Shown here: positions 46,492-54,538 of the stretch, piece after piece | Layout: each line of letters starts with the position of its first letter | Numbering within the stretch: the first letter of the stretch is position 1 | NCBI RefSeq assembly: GCF_038050405.1 | Contig: NZ_CP150901.1 | Location: forward strand, 1,426,001 to 1,490,000 | Direction of reading: 5' to 3' | Length of the DNA: 64,000 nucleotides | From: Paraburkholderia sp. IMGN_8 | GTDB taxonomy: Bacteria; Pseudomonadota; Gammaproteobacteria; Burkholderiales; Burkholderiaceae | The notes under the pieces: model-generated | Told to the model about the DNA's origin: nothing | The model's input: the letters and a program-made list of their open reading frames with translations, nothing else | Databases searched by the model: none | Position numbers and translations under genes: made by a program

Positions 46492-47811
46492 GTGAAAATT
46501 GTCGTGATTGGAGGGGGGGCTGCGGGGCTGGGTGCGGCAGGCGCTGCGCTGGGGGTGAACCCGTCAGCGGAGATGAATGTGTACGCCGAGTTTGAGGACG
46601 TCGCCTATGGCCCGTGTGGCAGTCCTTTATTGCACGGCAAGGAAATCGAGTCGATCGAAAAGCTGTTTGTCTCAACCAAGCAGCAGTACGACGAGCAGGG
46701 CGTCAATTTTCACTGCACCACGGTAGAGTCCATCGACACCCGCAGCCATACGATCAAGGTACGTGGTGAAGGAAAGGTCAGTTATGACCGGCTGGTTATC
46801 GGTACTGGCTGCAACTATGTGGACCCGGGTGTGGACCGGCATGGCCTGAAAGGTATCTACGAGGTCAAGAACATTCGTCACGCCGTGGAGTGGGACAAGT
46901 ACCTTGATACGGTCAAGGAAGCGGTGATTGTCGAGTGCGGTCCGATTGCCCTGGAAATGGTGTCGGCACTCGTTCACCGAGGTATCAAAACGACGGTGGT
47001 GGACCCCGGGCAATGGCCGATGGCGGGCGTGGTCGATCCGGACATCATCGCTCCGGTTCGCAAGGGTTGGGAGGCTGCCGGCGTCACGACGATGTGGGGA
47101 GAGCGCGTGACGGCGTTCGGTGGCAACGGCACGCTGACGCATGTCGACACCACGGCCGGCAGGATTCCTGCGCAGCTGGCGATAATCGGGACGCGCAAAG
47201 TGTCCAACAATGCGCTCGCGAAGGCGGCGGGCATCGAACTGGGCGGCACGGGTGGCATCGTAATTGACTCCCACATGCGTACGTCGGCACGCGATGTCTT
47301 TGCCGCCGGAGACTGCACCGAGATTCCGCATGGCGTCACCAATGTCCCGCTGCAGGGCCTCTCGGGCAGCCATGCCTATGCGCAGGGCAAGGCGGCGGGC
47401 ACGAATGCCGCCGGCGGCAACCGTGAGTACCAGCCAGTCTATGTGCCTTGGGCGATGCTCGCGGGGGAATGGATGATCGGTGGCATTTCGTTTGGTGAAA
47501 CCTCGGCGGCTGCGATCGGCATCAAGTTCGTGAGTGGGGTTGCCAATGGCATCACCCGGGCGCGCTACTTCCCGGGGGTCAAGCCGATCACGGTGAAACT
47601 GCTGGCGGATCCGGCGACACATCGGCTGATCGGGGCGCAGATGGTTGGCGGCGAAGGTGTCAAGGAACGGGCGGACTTTCTGGGTGTCGCAATCCGTGCC
47701 GGGATCACCATCGATGAACTGGCCAGCATGGAGAATGTGTACTCGCCCGCGATCGGAGCGCTTAACGAGCCGATCAACATGGCCGCGCTGGAAGTGATGA
47801 AGAAGTTCTGA
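46492..47811 (+). CDS. Flavin disulfide reductase, CoA-disulfide-reductase/NADH-oxidase type
   Basis: FAD and NAD(P)H enzyme of 439 aa. GGGAAGLGAAGAALG binds FAD, VFAAGDCTEIPH is the second FAD motif, and a single Cys at residue 42 in VAYGPCGSPLLHG sits where CoA-disulfide reductases and NADH oxidases carry their one redox-active Cys; the two-Cys motif of 2-ketopropyl-CoM carboxylase or glutathione reductase is absent. GTG start at 46492 with GAAGGAG upstream. It precedes a DsrE-like protein and the CoM-type operon, so a small-thiol mixed disulfide (for example of CoM) is a reasonable substrate; this is inference. Confidence 0.82.
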   Translation: MKIVVIGGGAAGLGAAGAALGVNPSAEMNVYAEFEDVAYGPCGSPLLHGKEIESIEKLFVSTKQQYDEQGVNFHCTTVESIDTRSHTIKVRGEGKVSYDRLVIGTGCNYVDPGVDRHGLKGIYEVKNIRHAVEWDKYLDTVKEAVIVECGPIALEMVSALVHRGIKTTVVDPGQWPMAGVVDPDIIAPVRKGWEAAGVTTMWGERVTAFGGNGTLTHVDTTAGRIPAQLAIIGTRKVSNNALAKAAGIELGGTGGIVIDSHMRTSARDVFAAGDCTEIPHGVTNVPLQGLSGSHAYAQGKAAGTNAAGGNREYQPVYVPWAMLAGEWMIGGISFGETSAAAIGIKFVSGVANGITRARYFPGVKPITVKLLADPATHRLIGAQMVGGEGVKERADFLGVAIRAGITIDELASMENVYSPAIGALNEPINMAALEVMKKF

Positions 47812-47825
47812 CAGGAGGGTTAGTC

Positions 47826-48080
47826 ATGTCGTTCCCGAGTTGGTTTCGATCAAATTCGGAGTACTACATACTATATGATGCTCAGGCCCGCGTGGCATGG
47901 AAATGGGGTATCGATATGTACGCCGCTCGGCGTAGCCTGAAGGATCGCTTCTGGCTGCAGGTTTTTGTGCCTATCTATCGGGCGCTGCCGTGGAGGCTGC
48001 GACCTGCAGTTATGCAAGCGCTTCCCGGTAGTCACCGACAGGTGTGGCCAAAACAGGGATCACGCCCCCCGAAGCCGTAG
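47826..48080 (+). CDS. Small hypothetical protein, 3' end inside a tandem duplication
   Basis: An 84-aa frame with a strong ribosome site (AGGAGGGTTAGTC before the ATG), 14 bp after the flavin reductase. It reads MSFPSWFRSNSEYYILYD, AWKWGIDMYAARRSLKDRFW and VFVPIYRALPWRLRP. No family recognised; aromatic and basic residues are abundant. Its 3' third is repeated about 240 bp downstream. Confidence 0.5.
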   Translation: MSFPSWFRSNSEYYILYDAQARVAWKWGIDMYAARRSLKDRFWLQVFVPIYRALPWRLRPAVMQALPGSHRQVWPKQGSRPPKP

Positions 48081-48147
48081 AAGAGGCGTTCCGCCCGGCG
48101 TTTGTGACTACGGGCAAACACTGACCCACAACCAATGAGGAGTCACC

Positions 48148-48366
48148 GTGCCTAAGACAGTTACCGTCGATCCTACGACGATCGGAGACATCCTGTTTGC
48201 TAGTTTTTGTGCGCACTTATCGATCGCTGTCTTGGGGGGATCGACACTTTGTTATGCAGGCGCTTCCCGGGAGTCATCGACAGGCGCGGCCCACGCCGAG
48301 GCTCCGCACTCCGATGCAGTGGAAGAGGCGTTCCGCCCGGAGTTCGCGGCTCCGGGCAAACACTGA
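48148..48366 (+). pseudogene. Truncated duplicate of the MSMEG_0572-like gene start
   Basis: Starts MPKTVTVDPTTIGDILF, matching the first 17 residues of the next gene (MPKTVSIDPPKSGDILF), with the same ribosome site, then switches at about 48197 into a second copy of the 3' end of the preceding small gene. This marks a tandem duplication of roughly 240 bp (about 47960-48196 and 48201-48438). The product would be an aberrant 72-aa protein. Confidence 0.75.
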
Positions 48367-48389
48367 CCCACACCTATTGAGGAGTCGAA

Positions 48390-48878
48390 GTGCCTAAGAC
48401 AGTTAGCATCGACCCGCCGAAAAGCGGGGACATCCTGTTCAATGTTGAGGAAAAGGTTTTCCCCGACTACAAGGCGTCGCCAGGCGACAAGGCGTACGTT
48501 TTCATGCACACCGTTCCCTTCGAGGGTTCAGTCGGGTTCGTGAACATGCTTACGGCAACGCGACTGCAACGCAAGGGTTTCGAACTTTCGTTCATCCTGT
48601 TCGGTCCGGGCGTGCTTATGGCGGCTGCCTCGCGTGGCTACCCGGCAGTCGGCACAGAGGCCTTCGCCGGCAACCTCGCGTATAACCGGCAACTTAAGAC
48701 CCTGATGGATGAGGGCGCCAAAATCTACGCATGCCGGTTCGCGATGGGTGCGCTGTACGGGATGCGCGAGGATGACCTTATCCCGGGTGTCAAGGCAATC
48801 AACCCGCTCGACGTGCTGGATGCAAACATCCAGGCCTGGAAGGAGCGCGCGATCCTGATTACTACCTGGACGCTGTAG
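48390..48878 (+). CDS. MSMEG_0572/Sll0783-family protein (DsrE-like)
   Basis: A 162-aa protein of the family named for nitrogen-starvation response in cyanobacteria and for Nit1 clusters. VFPDYKASPGDKAYVFMHTV, FEGSVGFVNMLTATRLQRKG, FGPGVLMAAASRGYPAVG and KIYACRFAMGALYGMREDDL are close to the family and fit a DsrE/TusD-like fold. The Cys in YACRFAM is at the position where DsrE-type sulfur carriers hold a reactive Cys. GTG start at 48390 with GAGGAG upstream. It lies 58 bp before the phosphosulfolactate synthase-like gene, suggesting a role with sulfur chemistry here. Confidence 0.83.
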   Translation: MPKTVSIDPPKSGDILFNVEEKVFPDYKASPGDKAYVFMHTVPFEGSVGFVNMLTATRLQRKGFELSFILFGPGVLMAAASRGYPAVGTEAFAGNLAYNRQLKTLMDEGAKIYACRFAMGALYGMREDDLIPGVKAINPLDVLDANIQAWKERAILITTWTL

Positions 48879-48936
48879 TTCGGCAGATATGGCGCAAACG
48901 TAGCTCAAAGCATTGCAATAATTCTGGAGAAGAAGC

Positions 48937-49746
48937 ATGCCAGCAAGTCCGCAGGCGACTTTTTTGAGGCTGCCCGAACGATCGGTTAAACCTCGCCGTA
49001 CCGGGCTCACGCATGTGCTCGATAAGGGTTGTACGCTGCTGACGACTCAGGAAGTGCTGTCGTCTGTTGCGGGGATCATCGACATCTGGAAATTCGGATG
49101 GGGGACGGCGTATCTGGATCCGGCTGTCCGATCTAAAGTGGTTGAACTTCACGCAGCCCAGGTCAAGGCTTGCACGGGTGGCACGCTACTCGAGGTGGCG
49201 TGGTTGCAGGGTCGAACCGAGGAATTCTTTGCGTTCGCGTTAGACGTCGGTTTCGACTGTGTTGAGGTATCCGACGGTGCGACTTCGATGCAGGTGTCTG
49301 AGAAGCGCGAACTGATAGCGCGAGCCCGAGAACTTGGATTCGTGGTGTTGGCGGAAGTGGGCAGCAAGGATCCGACACGGGCGGTCACGCCCGCGGATTG
49401 GCATGATGAAATTGAAGGTGATGTCGCGGCCGGCGCCAACTGGATTGTCGCCGAAGGTCGCGAGAGTGGGACTGTTGGTCTTTATGACAAGAACGGCGAG
49501 GTCCGGGAGTCGCTCCTTCAGGTTCTGGAGAGCAGTGCCTACGCCTCCAGGATCATCTACGAGGCACCGCAGCGTGCGCAGCAGTCGTTCCTGCTTCGGC
49601 TTCTCGGCTCCGAAGTGAGCCTTGGCAACATTGCCCTCGACGAGGTGATGGGCCTTGAGGCACTGCGGCTGGGATTGCGCGCCGATACCCTCGGAAGCGT
49701 GCCTGGTGAACTGGTAATTAACAGCGAAAGAGGTCTCGGTGTTTGA
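48937..49746 (+). CDS. comA: Phosphosulfolactate synthase (ComA/XcbB-like)
   Basis: TIM-barrel enzyme that adds sulfite to phosphoenolpyruvate to give phosphosulfolactate, the first step of coenzyme M synthesis. The N-terminal RTGLTHVLDKG, IIDIWKFGWGTAYLD, the FDCVEVSDGATSM strand, LAEVGSKDP and NWIVAEGRESGTVGLYD are family marks. Length 269 aa is normal. It overlaps the next gene by 8 bp and begins a run of five overlapping genes. In bacteria this family also occurs in spore sulfolactate pathways, but the neighbours here are those of the bacterial CoM operon. Confidence 0.9.
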   Translation: MPASPQATFLRLPERSVKPRRTGLTHVLDKGCTLLTTQEVLSSVAGIIDIWKFGWGTAYLDPAVRSKVVELHAAQVKACTGGTLLEVAWLQGRTEEFFAFALDVGFDCVEVSDGATSMQVSEKRELIARARELGFVVLAEVGSKDPTRAVTPADWHDEIEGDVAAGANWIVAEGRESGTVGLYDKNGEVRESLLQVLESSAYASRIIYEAPQRAQQSFLLRLLGSEVSLGNIALDEVMGLEALRLGLRADTLGSVPGELVINSERGLGV

Positions 49747-50656
49747 CTTTGACCCATCCGCTCCGAATGTGCTGCCATCGCGCTATCGCCAGGTTGCGCT
49801 GAGCACTGATCTGGAGAGTCTTGAGCCGGACTGGCTTGAGCAGCATTTTGTCGGCCGCGAGGCATACATGCGTACGCGGTTTATCGTTGCTAGAAAGGGG
49901 CGCGACACTGCACTGGTGGAAGTGGATCGGCCAGCGAGTTCGGAACTGTTTTCTTGCGTCACAAGTGCTCGTGTGCTAGCCGACACCTCCCAATGCCGCT
50001 ATGTGGTTGCCCCCAATGTCGACTGTGGTGTGCCGTCAGATCTGGCAGGCGTAGCGATGGCTCATCGTGACGTGTCCTGCGTTGTTGTCGAAGGGCGATA
50101 TTCACATGTAAGCTTCATTCTCAACGCCGCCCCATTGGTTTTGCGCGTCCTAGACATCGTTCCGCCGTTCCCTTCGAAGCTGCTCGATCAGGTCCATCGC
50201 GTTCTCGAGACAGCAGAGAGCCTACCGCCAGTCGTTGTCGAACCGATCCTTGTCGACAGTTGCGCCAAGCTGGCTGAAGCCTGCGAACCCCTTCCGGGTA
50301 AGGTGCTGATCCCGTGCCGGGGGTCGGGCATTGAGTTGGAGGGAGTCGCCGTAGCGTATCTTGACGAACGCCCTCCGATTGCTGACTGGACCTTACTGGG
50401 GTGCGAGCGCTCCCATCAGATCCATCGTTGGTTTTATGGCACAACTCCGCCGACGGTCGATATCTGCCCGGTGCGGTTCGTCAGTGAGAGCAAAGGAGCT
50501 GAAGGTCCCATGCTGACGCGATGCTGCCTCATGCAGGAGGGCGTAGAGGAGCGTCGGTTGGCGACGTTTGTTCCATGGGGTTCGTCGCTTGATGAGGTTC
50601 GTGAAGCAATCGAGATGATTGTGCGCCGGTCGGGGGTAGCATGGACACCCACCTGA
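49739..50656 (+). CDS. Unrecognised Cys/His-rich protein of the CoM-type operon
   Basis: A 305-aa soluble protein with no family I can name. The N-half has FVGREAYMRTRFIVARKGRD and CRYVVAPNVDCGVPSDLAGV; the C-half has VLIPCRGSGIELEGVAVAYL, LLGCERSHQIHRWFYG, DICPVRFV and LTRCCLMQEG. The clustered Cys and His residues could bind a metal or cluster. GTG start at 49739 lies inside the ComA-like gene and its end overlaps the next gene by 16 bp, so it is translated with the pathway enzymes. It may supply a missing step (decarboxylation, thiol transfer or reduction) or act as a partner; function is open. Confidence 0.75.
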   Translation: MFDFDPSAPNVLPSRYRQVALSTDLESLEPDWLEQHFVGREAYMRTRFIVARKGRDTALVEVDRPASSELFSCVTSARVLADTSQCRYVVAPNVDCGVPSDLAGVAMAHRDVSCVVVEGRYSHVSFILNAAPLVLRVLDIVPPFPSKLLDQVHRVLETAESLPPVVVEPILVDSCAKLAEACEPLPGKVLIPCRGSGIELEGVAVAYLDERPPIADWTLLGCERSHQIHRWFYGTTPPTVDICPVRFVSESKGAEGPMLTRCCLMQEGVEERRLATFVPWGSSLDEVREAIEMIVRRSGVAWTPT

Positions 50657-51984
50657 TCGACTCGGAAATCTTTGGGCATCAATGGGCCAGCACGGAGAGC
50701 CGTGCCATTTTCGCGGAGAAGGCGCGCGTTACGCGGTGGCTCGAAATCGTAATTGCGCTGGCTCGGGCGCAGGCCGAATGCGGGATCATTCCCACCGAGT
50801 CTGCCGAAAAGATCGCGCAGCTTCGAGGTGTCGAACTGCCGATCGGCGAGATCGGTACGCGTACCAGAGAGACGTCGCACTCCACACTCGGGATGATCCA
50901 GGTGCTGCGGGGCATGCTGCCGGGCGAAGCTGCCGAGCATATCTACTATGGCACCACGGTACAAGATATCACCGATACATCGCAGGTAATCGAGTTGCTC
51001 GCCGTTGGTGCATTGCTCTGGCGCGACCTGTGGTGGATAGAGGATGCTCTGCTACAGCTGGCGATCCGGCACCGACTGACTCCGATGGCGGGGCGTACGC
51101 ATGGACAACCGGGTGCTCCAATTTCATTCGGCTTCAAGGTCGCATCGTGGGCCGACGAGATCGGTCGTCATCTGCAACGCTTGCATGACGGGCACAACCG
51201 TTGGCGGGTTGGGCAGCTCGGCGGGGCAGTTGGCACGCTCGCGTTCTTCGGGGATCGCGCGCTCGACTTGCGGGCCGCGTTCTGTCGCCAGTTGTCTCTG
51301 GGCGAACCGGACGTCTCGTGGCTTTGCGCGCGAGACCGGCTGGCCGAGTTTTCGCACGTTGTGGCGATGTGCGTGTCCAGCTTGGCGCGCATTGCAAACG
51401 AGGTGTACGCCCTGCAGCGACGAGAGATTGGCGAACTCGCAGAGAGGACTCGCGCGTCAGTTGTCGGAAGCATTACTATGCCGCACAAACGCAATCCGGA
51501 GGTGAGCGAGCAGATCGTGACGCTTGCCCGCCTGGTTCGGTCTCAAGCGAGCGTCCTTACCGACACGATGGTGAACGAGCACGAGCGTGACGGAAGAAAC
51601 TGGAAGGCCGAGTGGGTCGTGTTCCCTGAGATATGTCACTTTGCCTTGGCTGCCACCACCATGGCGCGAGAGTTGGTGTCTGGTCTGGAAGTCAACTCGG
51701 ACGCGATGGGTAGGAATCTCGGCGTCAACTCGTCGTCGGAGCGCCTGCTAAGTGCGATGTCAGTTCGTTTGGGGAAGCACCGTGCCCAAGGATTGCTGCA
51801 GGACGCCTACCGTCAGGCGCACGAGGAACAACGCGATCTGTCGGCTGTGCTTATCGGAGTGGCAACCGAAGCGGAACTCGCCGAACTATCTCATGTGAAT
51901 ATTGGCGCATCTGGGCTGATGGTCGACCGCGTGGTCGACACCGCCTTACGCCGCCGGGCATCGGAGTCGGAACAATGGCAATGA
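50641..51984 (+). CDS. Aspartase/fumarase-superfamily enzyme (adenylosuccinate-lyase-like, XcbC-like)
   Basis: A 447-aa member of the aspartase/fumarase superfamily, closest in look to adenylosuccinate lyase and 3-carboxymuconate cycloisomerase. Region one is HSTLGMIQVLRG and YYGTTVQDITDT, region two AGRTHGQPGAPISFGFKVAS with its His, and region three SITMPHKRNPEVSEQI. The usual GSSxMPxKxNP is here GSITMPHKRNP, so the second signature serine is Ile. In the Xanthobacter CoM pathway a superfamily member eliminates phosphate from phosphosulfolactate to sulfoacrylate; this gene or the second copy may do that. Overlaps both neighbours. Confidence 0.82.
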   Translation: MDTHLIDSEIFGHQWASTESRAIFAEKARVTRWLEIVIALARAQAECGIIPTESAEKIAQLRGVELPIGEIGTRTRETSHSTLGMIQVLRGMLPGEAAEHIYYGTTVQDITDTSQVIELLAVGALLWRDLWWIEDALLQLAIRHRLTPMAGRTHGQPGAPISFGFKVASWADEIGRHLQRLHDGHNRWRVGQLGGAVGTLAFFGDRALDLRAAFCRQLSLGEPDVSWLCARDRLAEFSHVVAMCVSSLARIANEVYALQRREIGELAERTRASVVGSITMPHKRNPEVSEQIVTLARLVRSQASVLTDTMVNEHERDGRNWKAEWVVFPEICHFALAATTMARELVSGLEVNSDAMGRNLGVNSSSERLLSAMSVRLGKHRAQGLLQDAYRQAHEEQRDLSAVLIGVATEAELAELSHVNIGASGLMVDRVVDTALRRRASESEQWQ

Positions 51985-53018
51985 ACGAATTACCCCGGGC
52001 TCGGCTCGGGTCTTTCCCCACGCCCTGCGAGCGGGCTTCTGACCTTGGAGCGGTACTCGGGGTCGATGCCTTGTGGGTTAAGCGGGATGACCTGATCGGG
52101 TACTCGTGGGGTGGCAACAAGGTAAGACCGATCGAGTTCCTCTTGGGCGATGCTCTCCAGCAGGGTGCCGATACCGTTGTCGTGTGCGGCGGTCCGACGT
52201 CGAACTTCGCAGCGCTCATGGTCGCGGCGTGCTCCCAACATGGCCTTGCGGTTCACCACGTTAGCTATGGTGAGCGTCCTTCCCGTATACCAGCAGCGTT
52301 CGAAGTTTCGATTCAGTCGGGTGCCGTGGTGGAATTTACGGGCTCATCAGATCGCGAGACCATGGATGCCACAGCGGACGTCGTTGCCCGTCGACTCCGT
52401 GCCCATGGAAAACGTCCTTATGTGCTGCCCCGCGGTGGCGCAACGTCTGTTGGCGCGCTTGGGTTCGCGAATGCGGCGCTCGAATTGAGCGAGCAGCTTA
52501 AGCTGCTCGGAATCGATGCTGTCACCGTCGTGGTCCCCGTCGGCTCTGGCGGTACGATCGCGGGCCTGATTACCGGATGGACATACGCGCTCGACGCCGG
52601 AAATCAGACGGAACCGCTGGACGTCGAGATTGTCGGGGTGAGTGTTTCCAGACCGCCCGATGAGATGCGCGAAACCATCGAATCGGTTGTCCGCGGTTGT
52701 GGAGCGACCGCGGCAGAGGGCGTCCTTCGGCCGCTGGCAAGTCGCTGCCGATGGCGCCTGGTGGACGGACGCAGCTCAGGGTTCGGTGTCGCGGATGTGT
52801 GGGACATTGAGTTGGTGGAGGAAATTAGCCGCCAGACACGGTTCCTCGTTGACACGACCTACAACGGCAAGGCGATGCGGTGGATTCGCGAGTCGGCAAG
52901 TCAACTTTCGCGGCCTGTTGTCTATTGGCACACCGGCGGGGCGCTCGGAGTCGTCGACCGCATTTCGGCTCGAAGTGCAGAACGGGAAGCGCCCTCCATA
53001 GAGGAATGCAAACAATGA
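51975..53018 (+). CDS. PLP-dependent D-cysteine desulfhydrase/ACC deaminase-like enzyme (XcbD-like)
   Basis: Fold type II PLP enzyme of 347 aa. ALWVKRDDLIGYSWGGNKVR carries the PLP lysine in GGNKVR, then VVCGGPTSNFAALMVAACSQ and the phosphate loop VPVGSGGTIAGL. This family includes D-cysteine desulfhydrase and ACC deaminase; in the bacterial CoM pathway a related PLP enzyme takes part in sulfur insertion. It starts 10 bp before the end of the previous gene and its stop overlaps the next ATG. Which sulfur donor it uses cannot be read from the sequence. Confidence 0.82.
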   Translation: MAMNELPRARLGSFPTPCERASDLGAVLGVDALWVKRDDLIGYSWGGNKVRPIEFLLGDALQQGADTVVVCGGPTSNFAALMVAACSQHGLAVHHVSYGERPSRIPAAFEVSIQSGAVVEFTGSSDRETMDATADVVARRLRAHGKRPYVLPRGGATSVGALGFANAALELSEQLKLLGIDAVTVVVPVGSGGTIAGLITGWTYALDAGNQTEPLDVEIVGVSVSRPPDEMRETIESVVRGCGATAAEGVLRPLASRCRWRLVDGRSSGFGVADVWDIELVEEISRQTRFLVDTTYNGKAMRWIRESASQLSRPVVYWHTGGALGVVDRISARSAEREAPSIEECKQ

Positions 53019-54538
53019 CTTTCACTGGCACAGGTATCCCCCTCCGTCGATTCGAGGGGCCTTCTTCGGACGAACCAGCACAGGAACTGATCGATGCTGG
53101 CTTCGCATGGGAGATAGCGGACGCGCCGTACTTGCACCACGGCCTTAACGTGGCAGACTTGGGCCATGTCCTCGATCTGCATCACCGAGGGATCATCCCC
53201 GACGCTGCAGCGCGTGCGCTGTTAAACGTGCTTGTCGAAGCCTATCGCGTCGATGCTGCCGACTTTCCCTACGATGCCCGCTACGGCGAACCGTACAACT
53301 CCCGTGAACGCCACTTCGCTGCGCGCATCGGTGACGCAGCCGGTTGGCTGCACGCCGGCAGGCCTCGGCGCGAGGCCGCGCGTGTGGCGCTGCGCGTCGT
53401 TCTGCGTCGACTGACCGCCGAGCTGCTGCAATCGGCGGCCGCTTTTGCCGAGACCACTGCAACGGTTGCTGCACGGCACCGCGACGTGTTTATGGCCGAC
53501 CAGACCTACCTCCAACAGGCTCAGCCGTCTACTTTTGGGCACTACCTGCTCGCGTTTGCTCCCCCCGTTCTGCGTGACAGCAAGCGGCTGCTCGATGCAC
53601 TCGGTGAGATCAATCAGAGCCCGGGCGGCGCCGGCTGCGTCAATGGGAGTCGGTTGCTCGGCGACCGGACACACTTTGCCAACTTGCTAGGCTTTGACGG
53701 GGTGATAGACCACACGCGGGATGCGATGTGGCAGACAGACTGCTTTGTCGACGTCCTGGCCACCAGCGCGAGCGTGTTGTTGAATCAGTCCAAGTTGGCC
53801 GAAGACCTGGAGATCTGGTCAAGCCAGGAGTTTGACTACGTCGACCTCGCCGGCCCCTATACGCGTGCCTCTGTATTGATGCCCCAGAAGCGTAACCCTT
53901 ATTCGCTGTCCATCGTTCGCGGAAGCTGTGGCGTGCTAATTGGACGTTTGACCGGGTTCCTGGCCGTTGTCAAGAGCCCTTCAGCGCGTAGCGATAACCT
54001 GATTTACGGGTATGGGGAGATTCCGCGGGCACTTGAGTTTTCAACGAAGATCAGTAACCTGATGCGAGGCGTCGTGTCGACGCTGACCGTGAACCAGGCC
54101 CGCATGTGGCAAGTCCTTGAAGACGGCTTTAGTCAGGCAACCGATTTGGCCGAGCACATCATGCTTACTGCTGGGATCGACTACCGGACCGCCTATAGGG
54201 TTGTTGGCGAGGCCGTCAAGACGGCTAGTCGTAAGGGATTGCGCGGAATTGATATAGATTCGCGTGCGATTGACGAGGCGGCGCAACTACTCGGGATTCC
54301 GCCACTCTTGCTCGATCCAAATGACCTTGCAAGCGCTTTAGACCCTCGCGCGATTGTGGCCACCCGCACCGCTTCTGGTGGAGCTGCGCCGGACGTGGTC
54401 GCCGCAATGGCTGAGCGCGACGTAGCGCGGGCAAGCGACATGGCTGCTCACGCCCACAGGCAACTCGCTAGGTTTACGCAGGCCGAAACGGATCTTCTAA
54501 GCCGCGTAGAGTGGTTCCTTGCGGGAGGTCGGCGATAA
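53015..54538 (+). CDS. Second aspartase/fumarase-superfamily enzyme (argininosuccinate-lyase-like, XcbE-like)
   Basis: A 507-aa protein resembling argininosuccinate lyase: YNSRERHFAARIGDAAGWLH (compare ExxLxxxxGxxAGxLH), TYLQQAQPSTFGHYLLA and VLMPQKRNPYSLSIVRGSCG. Two changes are notable: the TH of THLQxAQP is TY, and GSSLMPQKKNP reads ASVLMPQKRNP, so residues usually tied to lyase catalysis are replaced. The ATG at 53015 overlaps the preceding stop (ATGA) with AGAGGAA upstream; the longer frame is a shadow. Last gene of the CoM-type operon. A non-lyase or modified reaction, such as one of the later CoM steps, fits. Confidence 0.8.
   Translation: MTFTGTGIPLRRFEGPSSDEPAQELIDAGFAWEIADAPYLHHGLNVADLGHVLDLHHRGIIPDAAARALLNVLVEAYRVDAADFPYDARYGEPYNSRERHFAARIGDAAGWLHAGRPRREAARVALRVVLRRLTAELLQSAAAFAETTATVAARHRDVFMADQTYLQQAQPSTFGHYLLAFAPPVLRDSKRLLDALGEINQSPGGAGCVNGSRLLGDRTHFANLLGFDGVIDHTRDAMWQTDCFVDVLATSASVLLNQSKLAEDLEIWSSQEFDYVDLAGPYTRASVLMPQKRNPYSLSIVRGSCGVLIGRLTGFLAVVKSPSARSDNLIYGYGEIPRALEFSTKISNLMRGVVSTLTVNQARMWQVLEDGFSQATDLAEHIMLTAGIDYRTAYRVVGEAVKTASRKGLRGIDIDSRAIDEAAQLLGIPPLLLDPNDLASALDPRAIVATRTASGGAAPDVVAAMAERDVARASDMAAHAHRQLARFTQAETDLLSRVEWFLAGGRR

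Noticed and set aside
46672..47622. 316-codon minus-strand frame opposite the flavin reductase
   Set aside because: Arg/His-rich antisense shadow without motifs.
46492..47811. Possible 2-ketopropyl-CoM carboxylase because it lies near CoM genes
   Set aside because: The two-Cys redox motif of that enzyme is absent; only one Cys (residue 42) is in the active-site position, as in CoA-disulfide reductases.
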